From Caballeronia cordobensis (GTDB lineage: Bacteria; Pseudomonadota; Gammaproteobacteria; Burkholderiales; Burkholderiaceae), in NCBI RefSeq assembly GCF_001544575.2, contig NZ_FCNY02000014.1:62001-126000 (forward strand): a stretch of 64,000 nt of DNA, written 5' to 3'. Positions 1 to 9,627 of this stretch are shown here, piece by piece. The notes beneath the pieces were generated by a model that ran no database searches, was not told the origin of the DNA, and saw only the letters and a list, made by a program, of their open reading frames with translations. A program made the position numbers and the translations under genes. How positions within the stretch are numbered: position 1 is the first letter of the stretch; every line of letters starts with the position of its first letter.

Positions 1-24
1 AAAAGTTGTGTGACGTTCGCGTCA

Positions 25-796
25 TCACCTTGAGCGGTGGGCTGGCTGACCAGGACCGATCAACACGCCGTCAGGCCCTGCTTGGAGGTTCCATGCATGA
101 AGAATCTGTGTTGGGTTGTCCAAGCGAAGACTCTTCACTTCGTTCGTATTGAGCCAATAAATTTTCTCAGCTGGCACAAGCGATGCCAAATCAAGGATAC
201 GCCCCGAGATTCCCATTCCTTCGAGATAGTCCGCAATCTGCACGACTGCTACCTGAGTAGCGCTATCGCCGATCTGCCCGGACCGGCCCGAGAACTGATG
301 TATTCCGACCCGTGAGCGGTCCTCCACACTTCGATTCATGCCACCGGCGAATGACAAGACACACGCAGAAGCGCAGATAGCTCCATTGTCGCGAAATGCG
401 TCAGATCGCGAATTATCTCTTTTTGTATAGTCTGAAGCCAAACAGGTGTCTAACTTCATATTTCGAATACTTTGCCGAGCTTGATGCCACCGACAAGATC
501 TCCACCGGGACTGTCGCAGCACACGCGCGTGTAGTCCGCTAGATGCTCTTTATCTAAGTAAGACGATTTGCGATGTTCGTAACGAACGATCGCAGAGATT
601 CCGCCGTATCAGCCTTGGCGATCCCGTGCGCCAAGATTGTAGGCGCGCAGAAGCTAGCGTTGCCAGCGCAAGGGGAGAAAACGGAGAACGACATCTCTCC
701 ATAGGACTTTAGGGGCGCCGCCGCATTCGCGTGGGTCACCAAGACCGGATTTGCAGTGGCGAACAGCCATACGCACACTGTAGCAAATAGCTTCAT
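25..796 (-). pseudogene. Broken ClpP/crotonase-fold periplasmic protein gene
   Basis: Reading the minus strand in three frames gives the pieces of one protein. The first is a signal peptide and N-terminal domain (start 796, preceded by a strong AGGAGG at about 806-811) that reaches a stop near 554. The second, in another frame at about 480-555, contains SPGGDLVGGIKLGK. The third, from about 475 to 25, contains CASACVLSFAGG and VGIHQF. The order SPGG, CASAC, VGIHQ is that of the ClpP-like predicted periplasmic proteins (COG3904 type), in which the serine of the ASAC segment matches the ClpP nucleophile. Two frame changes, near 550-560 and near 465-475, break the gene. Sequencing error could also cause this, but the damaged surroundings favour real decay. 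Family function is unknown. Confidence 0.75.
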
Positions 797-2142
797 GATG
801 TAACCTCCTATCGCGTTAGGGCGTTAACGGCAAATACAGTAGTAACTTGAGGCGATTGACGCCACGCGCGAGTTGATCGAGGGCTGGGGACTTCGAGCGG
901 TCTTTGGCGCCGAGCGAGGTACCGCTTTTGATCGAAAGCAATGCTCATTCAATGACGGCGCTATTCACGTTATGAGCAGTCACAGACCGTTCTCGATGAA
1001 GCGTGACTCAGAAGCGTCGAGGCTATGTCATCGGAGGCTGGAAGCGGCCATTGAGTTACTTGGCGCGCCAAGCACTCGGTCATTTGCAAAACGGACCTGT
1101 TTGGTTGGCGCACGCGACCGGGCAGGCGCGACTGGCAGAAAGCGACGCTTATCCTGTTTTAGACCTACCGAAATCCGAAGATCGGCAACGGTCGTGGGCC
1201 GGCACGCCCGGCCGATTGGCAAACGATCGCTGCCGCTCCGGGGGGGGGGGCGACGCGGGTCAGTCGAGATTCGAGAGGCCGAGGACGTCGAATCTTTGCT
1301 TTGGCGGATGCCGGAAGGAGCCGTGCAATGTCAATCGCGTCCGGACGCTCGTAGAAGGCTCCCAGCCTGCCACGAACCGTTGCTTTCGCATCGAGGTAAG
1401 CCTGAGACACGCTAAGGAGGAACGACGCCGACAATTCGTCAAATATGGAATAAAGCCGGACTCGGCCGCGGTAAGCGCCTCCGTATAGTGAGAATCCAAG
1501 ACCGCTTGAACGTTGTGTTGGAGCATGGTTGCATCGGATGCTATGCCTCCGCGGCGGCCCAGCCCATCGCGTTCCGCTCTAGCGTCGGCGGCAATTGCGG
1601 CATAAGACGCAATGCCCGAACGCGGCGCTAGCGGCCTGGTGCGTAATGGCATCCTTCAGTAGTGACTTCAGCCAGTTAGTCGGAGCGCGGCACCGGCGAA
1701 CGGAAAGCGAAACGAGTTGCAAGTTGCATGGCGCCTCCTGACAAAAAAGGATTTGCTGTTCATCGCAACCGGATTCCAAGATTCGGAGCCCGTCTTTCGG
1801 CTGGCCGGTGCGGTCGGCGCGAAATACCCGCGGCCTCGTCACCACCGTCATTCTTGAGTTCATCACCCGCGACGGTCAGGAGCACGCGGGCGAGCGCCGT
1901 CGAGGAGACAAGGGCGGGGTATGCGGCCCGCAGACGCAGACGCAGCCGAGGACGCGGCCGAGGACGCGGCCCTGCGCGCCTTGACAACGCATGGCCGTGA
2001 GATACAGTCGCGGACAAGGGGATAAGGTCAGGGAAGACGTTTCGACGCAACGGCCGTCCCCGTGTGCCGTCCGCACGCAAGCGAAGCGCGCAGGCCCGGA
2101 TCTCGGAATGCCGGCCGGCGTCAGCAATGGAGCCCGGAGGTC
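797..2142. other. Stretch without a supportable gene; contains an 11-G run
   Basis: Open frames here give low-complexity, arginine-rich translations on both strands and no family I recognise. A run of 11 G occurs at 1240-1250, and short direct repeats (a GAGGACGCGGCC unit twice) lie near 1947-1970. A minus-strand stretch at about 1500-1260 gives a more protein-like translation (containing RLYSIFDELSASF) but cannot be assigned. The region probably holds eroded genes between the two recognisable pseudogenes. Confidence 0.5.
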
Positions 2143-2512
2143 TCACCACCGGCGCTGTCGGAGCGCTCCGCGACGCCCCGCGCTGGGTTGGACGAGGATC
2201 CGCCCTGCCAGCCGCGCATCGCGCGTGTAGGTGCTCAGTTTCTCCCCCCGAAAGTGCAAGTGGCGCTCGATCGGCAGGACGAGTCGCCCGCGGACGGTCG
2301 TCAGCCTCCGCAAACTGACCCAGGCGAGTTCGGGCATCCTCACGCACAAGTCGCACAAGCCGAGGGCGTGGCCGTCGGAGGCGATCTCGGTCAGCGGCCA
2401 GTTCATGCCGGCGTCCGGCTTGAACGCCGGAGCCGGATCCAAAGTCCGGGTCCTCAAGTGAGTCGCGGCCGTTGGCCTCAGCGCGGCGCGGTCACCGTCG
2501 GAAGCCGTCCAT
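2143..2512 (-). pseudogene. Degenerate DUF2958-family gene
   Basis: The minus strand encodes a C-terminal segment typical of DUF2958 proteins: NWPLTEIASDGHALGLCDL, then PELAWVSLRRL, VRGRLVLPIERHLHF and AGRIL. The N-terminal part is scrambled. A start at 2512 (MDGF) runs into a stop after seven codons. RAAL is followed in another frame by ANGRDSLEDPDF, and the conserved stretch between that and PDAGMNW is missing. At least two frame changes and a small deletion are needed to connect the parts. DUF2958 genes are usually carried on plasmids and integrative elements, so this is probably a relic of one. Confidence 0.65.
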
Positions 2513-2907
2513 GATGCTAACTTCCAAGGCAGTCTCCTCCAATGTCGGCTACGGCCCAGGAGCAGCAAAGATCCCGCGAACCATCCGACGCCGCCTGAAA
2601 CTCCCTCTTAACGGCCTGGAAGTCCAACAGACAGTTGACGGTCGATACGGCAAATCCCCGATCCCAGAATCGCTTAACCACCTTCACGATCCCACACACC
2701 CGCCAACGCGCCATCACGCTGACGCAGCACACGCTACGCGCAAGCGCCGCCGCGACCCAACGTGTCCGCACTGCCGACGTGGCAGGCTTCGGCCATCCAT
2801 CCACCACCGCCACCCCCATCATTTCCAAATCTGTTCCATATTGACGTTAGTTCAATCGCCAGTTCGCACCCGCAGCCACGCCACGCCGCCGATATGAGAC
2901 CAGAACC
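2513..2907. other. Gap before the Fic gene, no gene recognised
   Basis: Neither strand shows a translation with a recognisable family or a convincing ribosome binding site. AT content rises only slightly near 2835-2900, where the promoter of the Fic gene would be expected. No clear -35/-10 pair was found. Confidence 0.4.
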
Positions 2908-3684
2908 ATGAACTTACAACGCATGCTGGAAGCGATCGACGCCAACAAGGCACGACTGGACGCGACACGCCCGCTTTCCCCTCCAGCCTTGGCATCGCTG
3001 CAGCAAAGGCTGAGGCTCGAATGGACGCCTGATGCGAACGCAACCGAGCACCACGCGCGCTCACTGCGCGAAGCCCAGGTCGTACTCGACAATTTGAAGA
3101 TTGGCGACAAGTCGCTACGGCAGCACTGCGAGACCATGGGCCGTCCCAACGCGATGCGCTACATCGAGGAGATCATCGCAAGCAATGAGCCAATCTCGAC
3201 CTGGCAGATCCGCAACATCCACAACGCCGTGCTGAAGCGCCGCGTCGGTGAGGAGGCATGTCGCTACCGTCATGTGAATGTGGCGATCGCCGACGCCCGA
3301 ACCACGCCGCCCGACTTCCTGGATCTTCCGGCCGAACTGGCGGCGCTCGTCGAGTGGCATGCGGGAGCAGGGCACATGCATCCCATTGAGCGCGCAGCGG
3401 AACTTCATGCGAGGTTCGTCAGGATCCATCCGTTCGTTGACGGAAACGGCAGAACAGGTCGCCTGCTTCTGAATATCGAGTTGATGAAATCGAGCTATCC
3501 CCCGGCTGTTATCCGCGATGAGGATCGCGCAGCCTATTGCGATTCGCTGGACGACGCTTGCGCGAGCAACAACTACGCGGGCATCGCTCGGCTGATCGCC
3601 GAATCGGTCCTGCGTTCATTCGACCTTTACTTCGACGCGCTCGGTTTGGCTGTCGACCAAGGACCTTCCTGGGCCCCTCGGTAA
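2908..3684 (+). CDS. Fic family protein (predicted AMPylase/nucleotidyltransferase)
   Basis: This is a 258-residue Fic-domain protein. The active-site loop HPFVDGNGRTGR (residues 174-185) carries the catalytic His174 and the phosphate-binding Asp178, Asn180 and Arg residues, so the transferase core looks intact. Fic proteins usually transfer AMP from ATP to a hydroxyl group of a target protein. An N-terminal helix with ANATEHH (residues 43-49) sits where class II Fic proteins carry the self-inhibitory motif S/T-x-x-x-E-G/N. The glutamate (Glu47) is kept, but the serine and the following glycine are changed to Ala43 and His48. There is no cognate antitoxin beside it and no strong ribosome binding site. 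It stands alone among decayed genes, so it may be horizontally acquired. The target is unknown. Confidence 0.85.
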   Translation: MNLQRMLEAIDANKARLDATRPLSPPALASLQQRLRLEWTPDANATEHHARSLREAQVVLDNLKIGDKSLRQHCETMGRPNAMRYIEEIIASNEPISTWQIRNIHNAVLKRRVGEEACRYRHVNVAIADARTTPPDFLDLPAELAALVEWHAGAGHMHPIERAAELHARFVRIHPFVDGNGRTGRLLLNIELMKSSYPPAVIRDEDRAAYCDSLDDACASNNYAGIARLIAESVLRSFDLYFDALGLAVDQGPSWAPR

Positions 3685-3924
3685 ATAATAAGGATACCGA
3701 TATTAAGGCGTCCCGTCGCGTTACCGCTAACGTTCCATGTCGATGGCGTGAGGACGCGCTCGAGCGGCCCGATGTTAGACTAATAGCCCTAGTCTGGCCC
3801 GTAATCGTGAGGAAGAGAGCCGTTCCATATCGATCCAGCGGCCACCTTTGCCCGTCGCGCCCGTCGCATCAACCACGTTTCAGGTCCGACGTTTCTTTCG
3901 CACTTCACGAGGAGGAGAGTTTAG

Positions 3925-4776
3925 ATGGACGAACAAGGCGTTTGTGCCCCGATTGTCACGGGAACATGCGCACGCTGCGGTGGCAAGGCGCCACGGCCGA
4001 ATTTGTCCTGTCCTCATTGCGGTGCGCCTGCGCGGTTTGTGTTCGGCGATCGTGTCCCCACCGCGAGGAAGCCTGGAGCGGCAGCGCACGGCGCACCGAA
4101 CGGGCGTCTCGATCTTCCGCCTGACCCGCCGGCGTGGCCGCGGCAAAATGCATCCTCGTTCGCATCGAACGACGCCGTTTATCCCGACGACGAGGTCCGT
4201 CCGCCACCGCGCCGCGATACCGGGCGTCGGGGCATGAAAAAGGGGGCAGTGCTGACGCTTGCGGCGGCCTTCGTGCTCATCGGATCGGGACTCTCGTACT
4301 GGATTCGGAATCATGACGCGCACGAAGAGCCGACGAGATCGATCGGCGCGCAAGGCATGGTGACGTCGAACGACTTGAATCAGCCCGCGCAGGCCCCGGC
4401 CGTGCCGCAGGCTCCGACAATTGCCCCACGCTCGGAAGCGCCGCCGCCGAGTGACAAAGCATCCGCCGACAAAAATCAGAAGTTGATGCCGCTTGCGCTC
4501 GCGCGAGCGCGCGACGGTCTCGGAAAAAACAACCTGCAACTGGCGCGGTCCGGCATTTCTTGGGCGCTTTCGTTGCAGCCGGACAATCCCGAGGCCCTCC
4601 GGCTCAAACAGGATTTGCTGTCGCGGGAGACGGTTCGCAATGCGGCCTTGAAGGCGGCACGCAGTTGCGTCGTGCAGGAGCGTGCCATGTGTGCCTGGCA
4701 AAATGCCAACACCGCACTGTCGATCGATTCGAGCAGCAACGAAGCGAAGGGACTCATCGCGCGCTCGATGAAGTAG
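3925..4776 (+). CDS. Zinc-ribbon membrane protein with C-terminal helical repeat region
   Basis: This 283-residue protein starts with a zinc ribbon (Cys15-x2-Cys18 and Cys29-x2-Cys32). A proline-rich linker and one membrane helix (about 107-127) follow. Next comes a low-complexity Pro/Ala periplasmic linker and a C-terminal domain (about 190-283) that resembles tetratricopeptide-type helical pairs, with ALARARDGLGKNNLQLA as one helix. A GAGGAGGAGAG ribosome binding site just upstream decides the start. The layout (cytoplasmic zinc finger, one membrane pass, periplasmic TPR-like domain) is seen in uncharacterised proteins of Burkholderiales. It probably acts in protein-protein contacts at the inner membrane. 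Function unknown. Confidence 0.7.
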   Translation: MDEQGVCAPIVTGTCARCGGKAPRPNLSCPHCGAPARFVFGDRVPTARKPGAAAHGAPNGRLDLPPDPPAWPRQNASSFASNDAVYPDDEVRPPPRRDTGRRGMKKGAVLTLAAAFVLIGSGLSYWIRNHDAHEEPTRSIGAQGMVTSNDLNQPAQAPAVPQAPTIAPRSEAPPPSDKASADKNQKLMPLALARARDGLGKNNLQLARSGISWALSLQPDNPEALRLKQDLLSRETVRNAALKAARSCVVQERAMCAWQNANTALSIDSSSNEAKGLIARSMK

Positions 4777-4784
4777 CTTCCCGT

Positions 4785-4990
4785 CATGAGATCCCAGAAC
4801 GACTTTTGCGGTGCTTCACCGCGGCCACGATCTCGTCCGGAACAATCATAAAGCCGAGGCTCCAGTAGGCCCAGCAGATCGCTCTCCGCGCTGCTGGCCT
4901 GCGCGCCGGTGATCGCATCGCAATGCACGTCGATGCGCGGACGCGGCAGACTGTGCTCCGCAAACAACTCGTCGATGATCGAGCGGCTCT
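4785..4990 (-). pseudogene. Relic of a LysR-type regulator (effector-binding domain)
   Basis: The minus strand encodes SIIDELFAEHSLPRPRIDV followed by CDAITGAQ and AESDLLGLL. This matches the end of the effector-binding domain of LysR regulators, where a helix and a variable strand precede an AxSDLLALLP-type segment. An in-frame stop lies directly upstream (about 4992), the frame drifts after the match, and no helix-turn-helix part is present. The piece is therefore a remnant. It may come from a lost regulator of the neighbouring oxalate genes or of another catabolic operon. Confidence 0.45.
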
Positions 4991-5235
4991 AGCTGCTCTC
5001 CGCGCCGACGCCTTTTCGCGTCGGGCGCCCCTCATCCATTCATGATCGTGAATTCAAACCCTAACTTTTTATAACTTTCCCGTATCGTTTCTCTGCCGCA
5101 CGATGTTCCCGTGTTTTCCCGTGTTCGAAGGCTCTAGCCCGCGAGGCGACTGAGTACTTACCCTGAGCAAACGCATCGATCTCAGCACTACATTCAAGCG
5201 CCGAACGAGCGCAATGACACATAACGGAGACAGAC

Positions 5236-6588
5236 ATGGCAAGCGCAGACACGGTTGCGTCCGGGAAGTCGTACGGACGACGTCAGAACAGGTGGGTGCA
5301 GTTGGTGATCGGTATCGTCTGCATGGGGCTGGTGGCCAATTTCCAGTACGCGTGGACGCTGTTCGTCATACCAATGGATGCGAAGAACCATTGGGGCCAA
5401 GCCGCGATTCAGATGGCCTTTACCATCTTCATCGTCACGGAGACGTGGCTCGTGCCCGTCGAGGGCTGGCTCGTCGATAAATTCGGACCGCGGCCCGTGG
5501 TGATGGGCGGCGCGATCTGCGCGGCGATCGGCTGGATCATCGACGCTCATGCGACTACGCTCATGCATCTATACATCGCGGCAGTCGTCGCGGGTATCGG
5601 CGCGGGGTGCGTGTATGGCACGTGTGTCGGCACGGCGCTCAAGTGGTTCCCGGACAAGCGCGGTCTCGCCGCCGGTCTGACTGCGGCCGGCTTCGGGGCG
5701 GGCGCGGCCGTCACGGTGATTCCGATCTCCAATATGATCCAGAGCTCGGGCTACGAGCACACGTTCATGTTCTTCGGCATCCTGCAAGGCGCGGTCATCT
5801 TCGTGCTGGCGCTGCTGCTCGTGCGCCCGAAACCGCCTGCGAACATCGTGCCGGCCAAGCGCATCGTGGCGACCAAGGTCGACTACACGACCGGACAGAT
5901 GGTGCGGGCGCCTATCTTCTGGGTGCTCTATCTGATGTTCGTGTTCGTCGCGGCGGGCGGCGTGATCGCGACCGCGCAGTTCGGGCCGATCGCCAAGGAA
6001 TACGGGTTCGCAAGCATGCCGGTGAGCCTGTTCGGCGCGACCTTGCCGCTGCTCGCGATGACGCTCTCCATCGATAACCTGTGCAACGGCTTTACGCGTC
6101 CGCTGTGCGGCTTCATCTCCGACAAGATCGGCCGCGAGAACACGATGTTCATCATCTTTCTCGGTGAAGGCGTCGCGCTGCTCGGGCTGATGCAGTTCGG
6201 ACAGAATCCGTACATGTTCATGCTGTTCGCGGCGCTGACCTTCCTCTGCTGGGGCGAGATTTTCTCGATTTTCCCGGCGACCTGCGCCGACACCTTCGGC
6301 AGCAAGTACGCCGCCGCCAATGCCGGCACGCTGTACACGGCGAAGGGCACGGCTTCCATGCTGGTGCCGCTGGCCTCGGTGCTGGCGACGGTCGGCTCGT
6401 GGAATACCGTGTTCATCGCTACCGCGATCACGTCGATCGCGGCGGGCGTGTGCGCCAAGTTCGTCCTCGCACCGATGCGCAAGCGCTGGATCGAGAACAC
6501 GGTCACGCAGACATCGCCGGAGCCGTCGATCGACTTGTCCTTTCACGCTGACTGGGCGGAGGCGCCGAGCAAGTCGTCAGCCCGATGA
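5236..6588 (+). CDS. oxlT: Oxalate/formate antiporter (MFS, OxlT type)
   Basis: This 450-residue major facilitator with about 12 membrane helices has the features of the OxlT family: an N-terminal NRWVQLVIG and NFQYAWTLF, GWLVDKFGPRPV in the loop between helices 2 and 3, and GCVYGTCVGTALKWFPDKRG around helices 4-5. OxlT exchanges external oxalate for internal formate at the inner membrane. This matches the chemistry of the oxc and frc products downstream, which turn oxalate into formate and CO2. The start follows a GGAGA ribosome binding site. A strong hairpin follows the gene, so it is probably a separate transcript from the regulator gene. Substrate assignment rests on family and neighbourhood. 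Confidence 0.9.
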   Translation: MASADTVASGKSYGRRQNRWVQLVIGIVCMGLVANFQYAWTLFVIPMDAKNHWGQAAIQMAFTIFIVTETWLVPVEGWLVDKFGPRPVVMGGAICAAIGWIIDAHATTLMHLYIAAVVAGIGAGCVYGTCVGTALKWFPDKRGLAAGLTAAGFGAGAAVTVIPISNMIQSSGYEHTFMFFGILQGAVIFVLALLLVRPKPPANIVPAKRIVATKVDYTTGQMVRAPIFWVLYLMFVFVAAGGVIATAQFGPIAKEYGFASMPVSLFGATLPLLAMTLSIDNLCNGFTRPLCGFISDKIGRENTMFIIFLGEGVALLGLMQFGQNPYMFMLFAALTFLCWGEIFSIFPATCADTFGSKYAAANAGTLYTAKGTASMLVPLASVLATVGSWNTVFIATAITSIAAGVCAKFVLAPMRKRWIENTVTQTSPEPSIDLSFHADWAEAPSKSSAR

Positions 6589-6677
6589 AGAGGTCTGTCA
6601 TGCGTGAATCCGGGCGTCGCACCGATTGACGTTGCTTGTCGCGTCCGCGTGGCGTTGAAGGTTTCATGCGTTGTTAG

Positions 6678-6730
6678 GGGCAGCATCCGCGAACTCGAAG
6701 ATGAGGTCGCGGATGCTGCCCTGTGCTTTT
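6678..6730 (+). terminator. Rho-independent terminator after oxlT
   Basis: A perfect 15-bp inverted repeat (6678-6692 with 6707-6721, arm GGCAGCATCCGCGA) encloses a 14-base loop and is followed by a TTTT stretch at 6727-6730. It lies 90 bp past the oxlT stop. Confidence 0.75.
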
Positions 6731-6923
6731 CGCGCACTCTGTCTTGCTGCTTGCATTCACGGGCAATCTCACACCGAAGCTTCTCCCATCCCGATGCGCG
6801 CGCGTTTGCGGGGCGCTCGTTCTGCCTTGTCCCCTGGTTCACTAAAACACCCCGAAGCGGACGCTCGTCCGAAGCCCCATGCATGTGTCGAATTTTGCCT
6901 CTATCGTTGGCATTCTGAATGTA

Positions 6924-6938
6924 GTATGTTGTATATCA
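6924..6938 (+). promoter_or_regulatory. Operator-like motif upstream of the GntR gene
   Basis: The sequence GTATGTTGTATATCA lies 69 bp before the gntR start. The same motif, GTAT-N-T-N-GTATATCA, recurs at 7813-7827 in the oxc promoter. The GTAT core resembles GntR/FCD operators. It is proposed as the binding site of the GntR protein encoded at 7007 for self-control. Confidence 0.55.
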
Positions 6939-7006
6939 GAAGCTAAAACCAAGCGGTCGATGAACCCACACCTGGGCACGTCCGCATATAGGGAATCGAG
7001 CAACCG

Positions 7007-7726
7007 ATGCTATCTGAAACGCAATCTCTGGAGGGGGCTGGCGGATTGACGCTGTCGCTCGAGCCCATCAGCGTAGCCGCCTCGCTTCGCGATCAGGCCT
7101 ACGTGAAACTGCGGCAGGTGATTGCCGAAGCGGACATCTACCACTCGCGAAACGAAATTCGTCTCGACGAGAAGGAGTTGACCGAGGCGCTCGGCGTGTC
7201 GCGTACGCCGATTCGCGAAGCCATGGCGCTGCTCCAGCAGGAAGGCTTTCTGCGGACCGGGTCGCGCCGCGGTGTCTATATCCTTCGCAAGACCAAGCGC
7301 GAGATTGTCGAGATGATTCACATGTGGGCCGCACTCGAGAGCGCGGCGGCGCAACTTGCCATCCAGCGTGCGACCGACGAGGAGATCGCCCAGCTTCGCC
7401 GGATGTTCGACGACTTCCGCGATTCGACGCCTGCCGAGAATATCGACGAGTACTCGGAAGCGAACATCGCGTTCCATTCGGCCATCGTGCGGCTATCGAA
7501 GTCGGACGTGATCTTCGACACGATCAAGAACATCTTCGTGCACGTGCGGGCCATTCGAAAGATGACGCTTCCGCAAAGCGATCGTGCGTCGCGTTCCATC
7601 GTCGATCACATGCGGATCATCGAGGCGCTCGAGACGCGCAATTCAGACTTGGCCGAGCGGCTCGTGAAGGAGCATTCGCTCGATCTGGCCGCGTTCGTCG
7701 AAGCCAAGTGCGATTTTCTTGATTGA
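7007..7726 (+). CDS. GntR-family (FCD) transcriptional regulator of oxalate genes
   Basis: This 239-residue protein has an N-terminal winged helix-turn-helix (about 30-90, with DEKELTEALGVSRTPIREAM) and a C-terminal FCD effector-binding domain (about 95-230). The FCD domain carries the usual metal-binding residues within EANIAFHSAIV and the histidines near HMRIIEAL and KEHSLDL. It sits between oxlT and oxc, and a shared operator-like motif lies upstream of it and of oxc. Regulation of the oxalate genes is therefore the likely job, with oxalate, oxalyl-CoA or formate as candidate effector. Direction of control (repressor is usual) is inferred from the motif overlapping the oxc -10 element. Confidence 0.88.
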   Translation: MLSETQSLEGAGGLTLSLEPISVAASLRDQAYVKLRQVIAEADIYHSRNEIRLDEKELTEALGVSRTPIREAMALLQQEGFLRTGSRRGVYILRKTKREIVEMIHMWAALESAAAQLAIQRATDEEIAQLRRMFDDFRDSTPAENIDEYSEANIAFHSAIVRLSKSDVIFDTIKNIFVHVRAIRKMTLPQSDRASRSIVDHMRIIEALETRNSDLAERLVKEHSLDLAAFVEAKCDFLD

Positions 7727-7793
7727 GCGATGCATTCGCGGGTTGCGCCCTCGATGTTCTGGTTCACCCCTATGACAAAACCCAAATAAACCT

Positions 7794-7827
7794 TTGACAG
7801 ATACAGTATTCGGTATCTAGTATATCA
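7794..7827 (+). promoter_or_regulatory. oxc promoter with overlapping operator
   Basis: A TTGACA -35 element (7794-7799) is followed after 18 bp by TAGTAT (7818-7823). The motif GTATCTAGTATATCA (7813-7827) covers the -10 element, and GATAC/GTATC form a short inverted repeat (7800-7817). The same motif lies upstream of gntR. Its position suits repression by steric block. Confidence 0.6.
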
Positions 7828-7857
7828 CCAACATAACCGGCCCTCAGGGGGAGACAA

Positions 7858-9600
7858 ATGGCAGACGTACTCGAGGCAAGAACACAGGAAGCCGTGGAAG
7901 TGAAGGCGCCGCAATTGACCGACGGTTTCCATCTCGTCATCGATGCGCTGAAGCTGAACGACATCGACACGATCTTCGGCCTGGTCGGCATTCCGATCAC
8001 CGACCTCGCGCGACTCGCGCAGGCAGAAGGCATGCGCTTCATCGGCTTTCGCCATGAGCAGCATGCGGGCAACGCGGCCGCGATCGCCGGCTACATGACG
8101 CAGAAGCCGGGCATCTGCCTGACGGTGTCGGCGCCGGGCTTCCTGAATGGATTGACCGCGCTCGCCAACGCAACCACCAACTGCTTCCCGATGATCCTGA
8201 TCAGCGGCTCGAGCGAGCGCGAGATCGTCGACCTGCAGCAGGGCGATTACGAAGAGATGGACCAGTTGAACGCCGCGAAGCCGTATGCGAAGGCTGCCTA
8301 TCGCGTGCTGCATGCAGAGGACATCGGCATCGGCGTGGCGCGTGCCATCCGCGCAGCCGTGTCGGGCCGCCCCGGCGGCGTTTATCTCGATCTGCCGGCC
8401 AAGCTGCTCTCGCAGACGATGGAAGCGCTCAAGGGCCAGCAATCGCTCGTGAAGGTCGTCGATGCCGCGCCGCGTCAGTTGCCGTCGCCGGATTCGGTGA
8501 AGCGCGCGCTCGACGTCATCAAGGGCGCAAAGCGTCCGCTGATCCTGCTGGGCAAGGGCGCGGCGTACGCACAAGCCGACGCGCAGATTCGCGAACTGGT
8601 CGAGAAGAGCGGCATTCCGTATCTGCCGATGTCGATGGCCAAGGGCCTGTTGCCGGACACGCATGCTCAATCGGCGTCGGCGGCGCGCTCGTTCGTGCTG
8701 CAGGAAGCGGATTGCGTCGTGCTGATCGGCGCGCGTCTGAACTGGCTGCTTGCGCACGGCAAGGGCAAGACCTGGGGCGCGGCGCCCAAGCAGTTCGTGC
8801 AGATCGACATCTCGCCGACCGAGATCGACAGCAACGTCGCGATCGCCGCGCCGGTGATCGGTGACATCGGTTCGTGTGTCTCGGCGCTCGTCGCGGGCAT
8901 CGACGCCGGCTTCCCGAAGCCGTCGAGCGAATGGACGGGCGCGATCAACGAGCGCAAGAACAAGAACCTCGAAAAGATGGCGGCGACGCTCGCGAAAAAC
9001 CCGTCGCCGATGAACTTCCACAGCGCGCTGCGAGCCATCCGCGACGTGCTGAAGACGCGCCCGGACATCAACGTGGTCAATGAAGGCGCCAACACGCTCG
9101 ACTATGCGCGCAGCATCATCGACATGTACGAGCCGCGCAAGCGCTTCGATTCGGGTACGTGGGGGATCATGGGCATCGGCATGGGTTTCGCGATCGGTGC
9201 GGCGGTGACGAGCGGCAAGCAGGTCGTCGCGATCGAAGGCGATAGCGCGTTCGGCTTCAGCGGCATGGAACTCGAGACCATCTGCCGATACGACTTGCCG
9301 GTGTGCACCATCGTGTTCAACAACAACGGCGTCTATCGCGGCACCGATGTGAACCCCACGGGTGGCAAGGATGTCGCGCCGACCGTGTTCGTGAAGAACG
9401 CGCGCTACGACAAGATGATCGAGGCATTCGGCGGAATCGGCTTCCACGCGACGACGCCGGAAGAACTCACGCATGCTCTGGAAGAAGCGATCAAGTCGGG
9501 CAAACCGACCCTGATCAACGCAGTCATCGACGAAACGGCCGGCACGGAGAGCGGTCGCCTGACGAATCTGAACCCGCAAACCGCGGCAGCGAAAAAGTAA
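7858..9600 (+). CDS. oxc: Oxalyl-CoA decarboxylase
   Basis: This 580-residue thiamine-diphosphate enzyme converts oxalyl-CoA to formyl-CoA and CO2. The cofactor-activating Glu67 lies in [14 protein letters not shown] central nucleotide-fold domain follows. The C-terminal PP domain has the ThDP/Mg motif starting [10 protein letters not shown] and ending [11 protein letters not shown]. Length agrees with the family (about 565-585). A GGGGGAG ribosome binding site precedes the ATG. It forms a two-gene unit with frc, 27 bp downstream. Expression probably responds to the GntR protein through the motif over its promoter. Confidence 0.95.
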   Translation: MADVLEARTQEAVEVKAPQLTDGFHLVIDALKLNDIDTIFGLVGIPITDLARLAQAEGMRFIGFRHEQHAGNAAAIAGYMTQKPGICLTVSAPGFLNGLTALANATTNCFPMILISGSSEREIVDLQQGDYEEMDQLNAAKPYAKAAYRVLHAEDIGIGVARAIRAAVSGRPGGVYLDLPAKLLSQTMEALKGQQSLVKVVDAAPRQLPSPDSVKRALDVIKGAKRPLILLGKGAAYAQADAQIRELVEKSGIPYLPMSMAKGLLPDTHAQSASAARSFVLQEADCVVLIGARLNWLLAHGKGKTWGAAPKQFVQIDISPTEIDSNVAIAAPVIGDIGSCVSALVAGIDAGFPKPSSEWTGAINERKNKNLEKMAATLAKNPSPMNFHSALRAIRDVLKTRPDINVVNEGANTLDYARSIIDMYEPRKRFDSGTWGIMGIGMGFAIGAAVTSGKQVVAIEGDSAFGFSGMELETICRYDLPVCTIVFNNNGVYRGTDVNPTGGKDVAPTVFVKNARYDKMIEAFGGIGFHATTPEELTHALEEAIKSGKPTLINAVIDETAGTESGRLTNLNPQTAAAKK

Positions 9601-9627
9601 CCAAGACGAGCCACCCAGGAGAATCCC

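Noticed and set aside
873-1488. Overlapping plus-strand frames in the left region
   Set aside because: There is no recognisable domain, the composition is atypical, the frames overlap each other and cross the G run, and no convincing ribosome binding site is present.
1921-1980. Short tandem repeats as a CRISPR or VNTR
   Set aside because: Only two copies of a 12-base GC-rich unit are present, with no spacers and no cas genes. This is simple low-complexity sequence.
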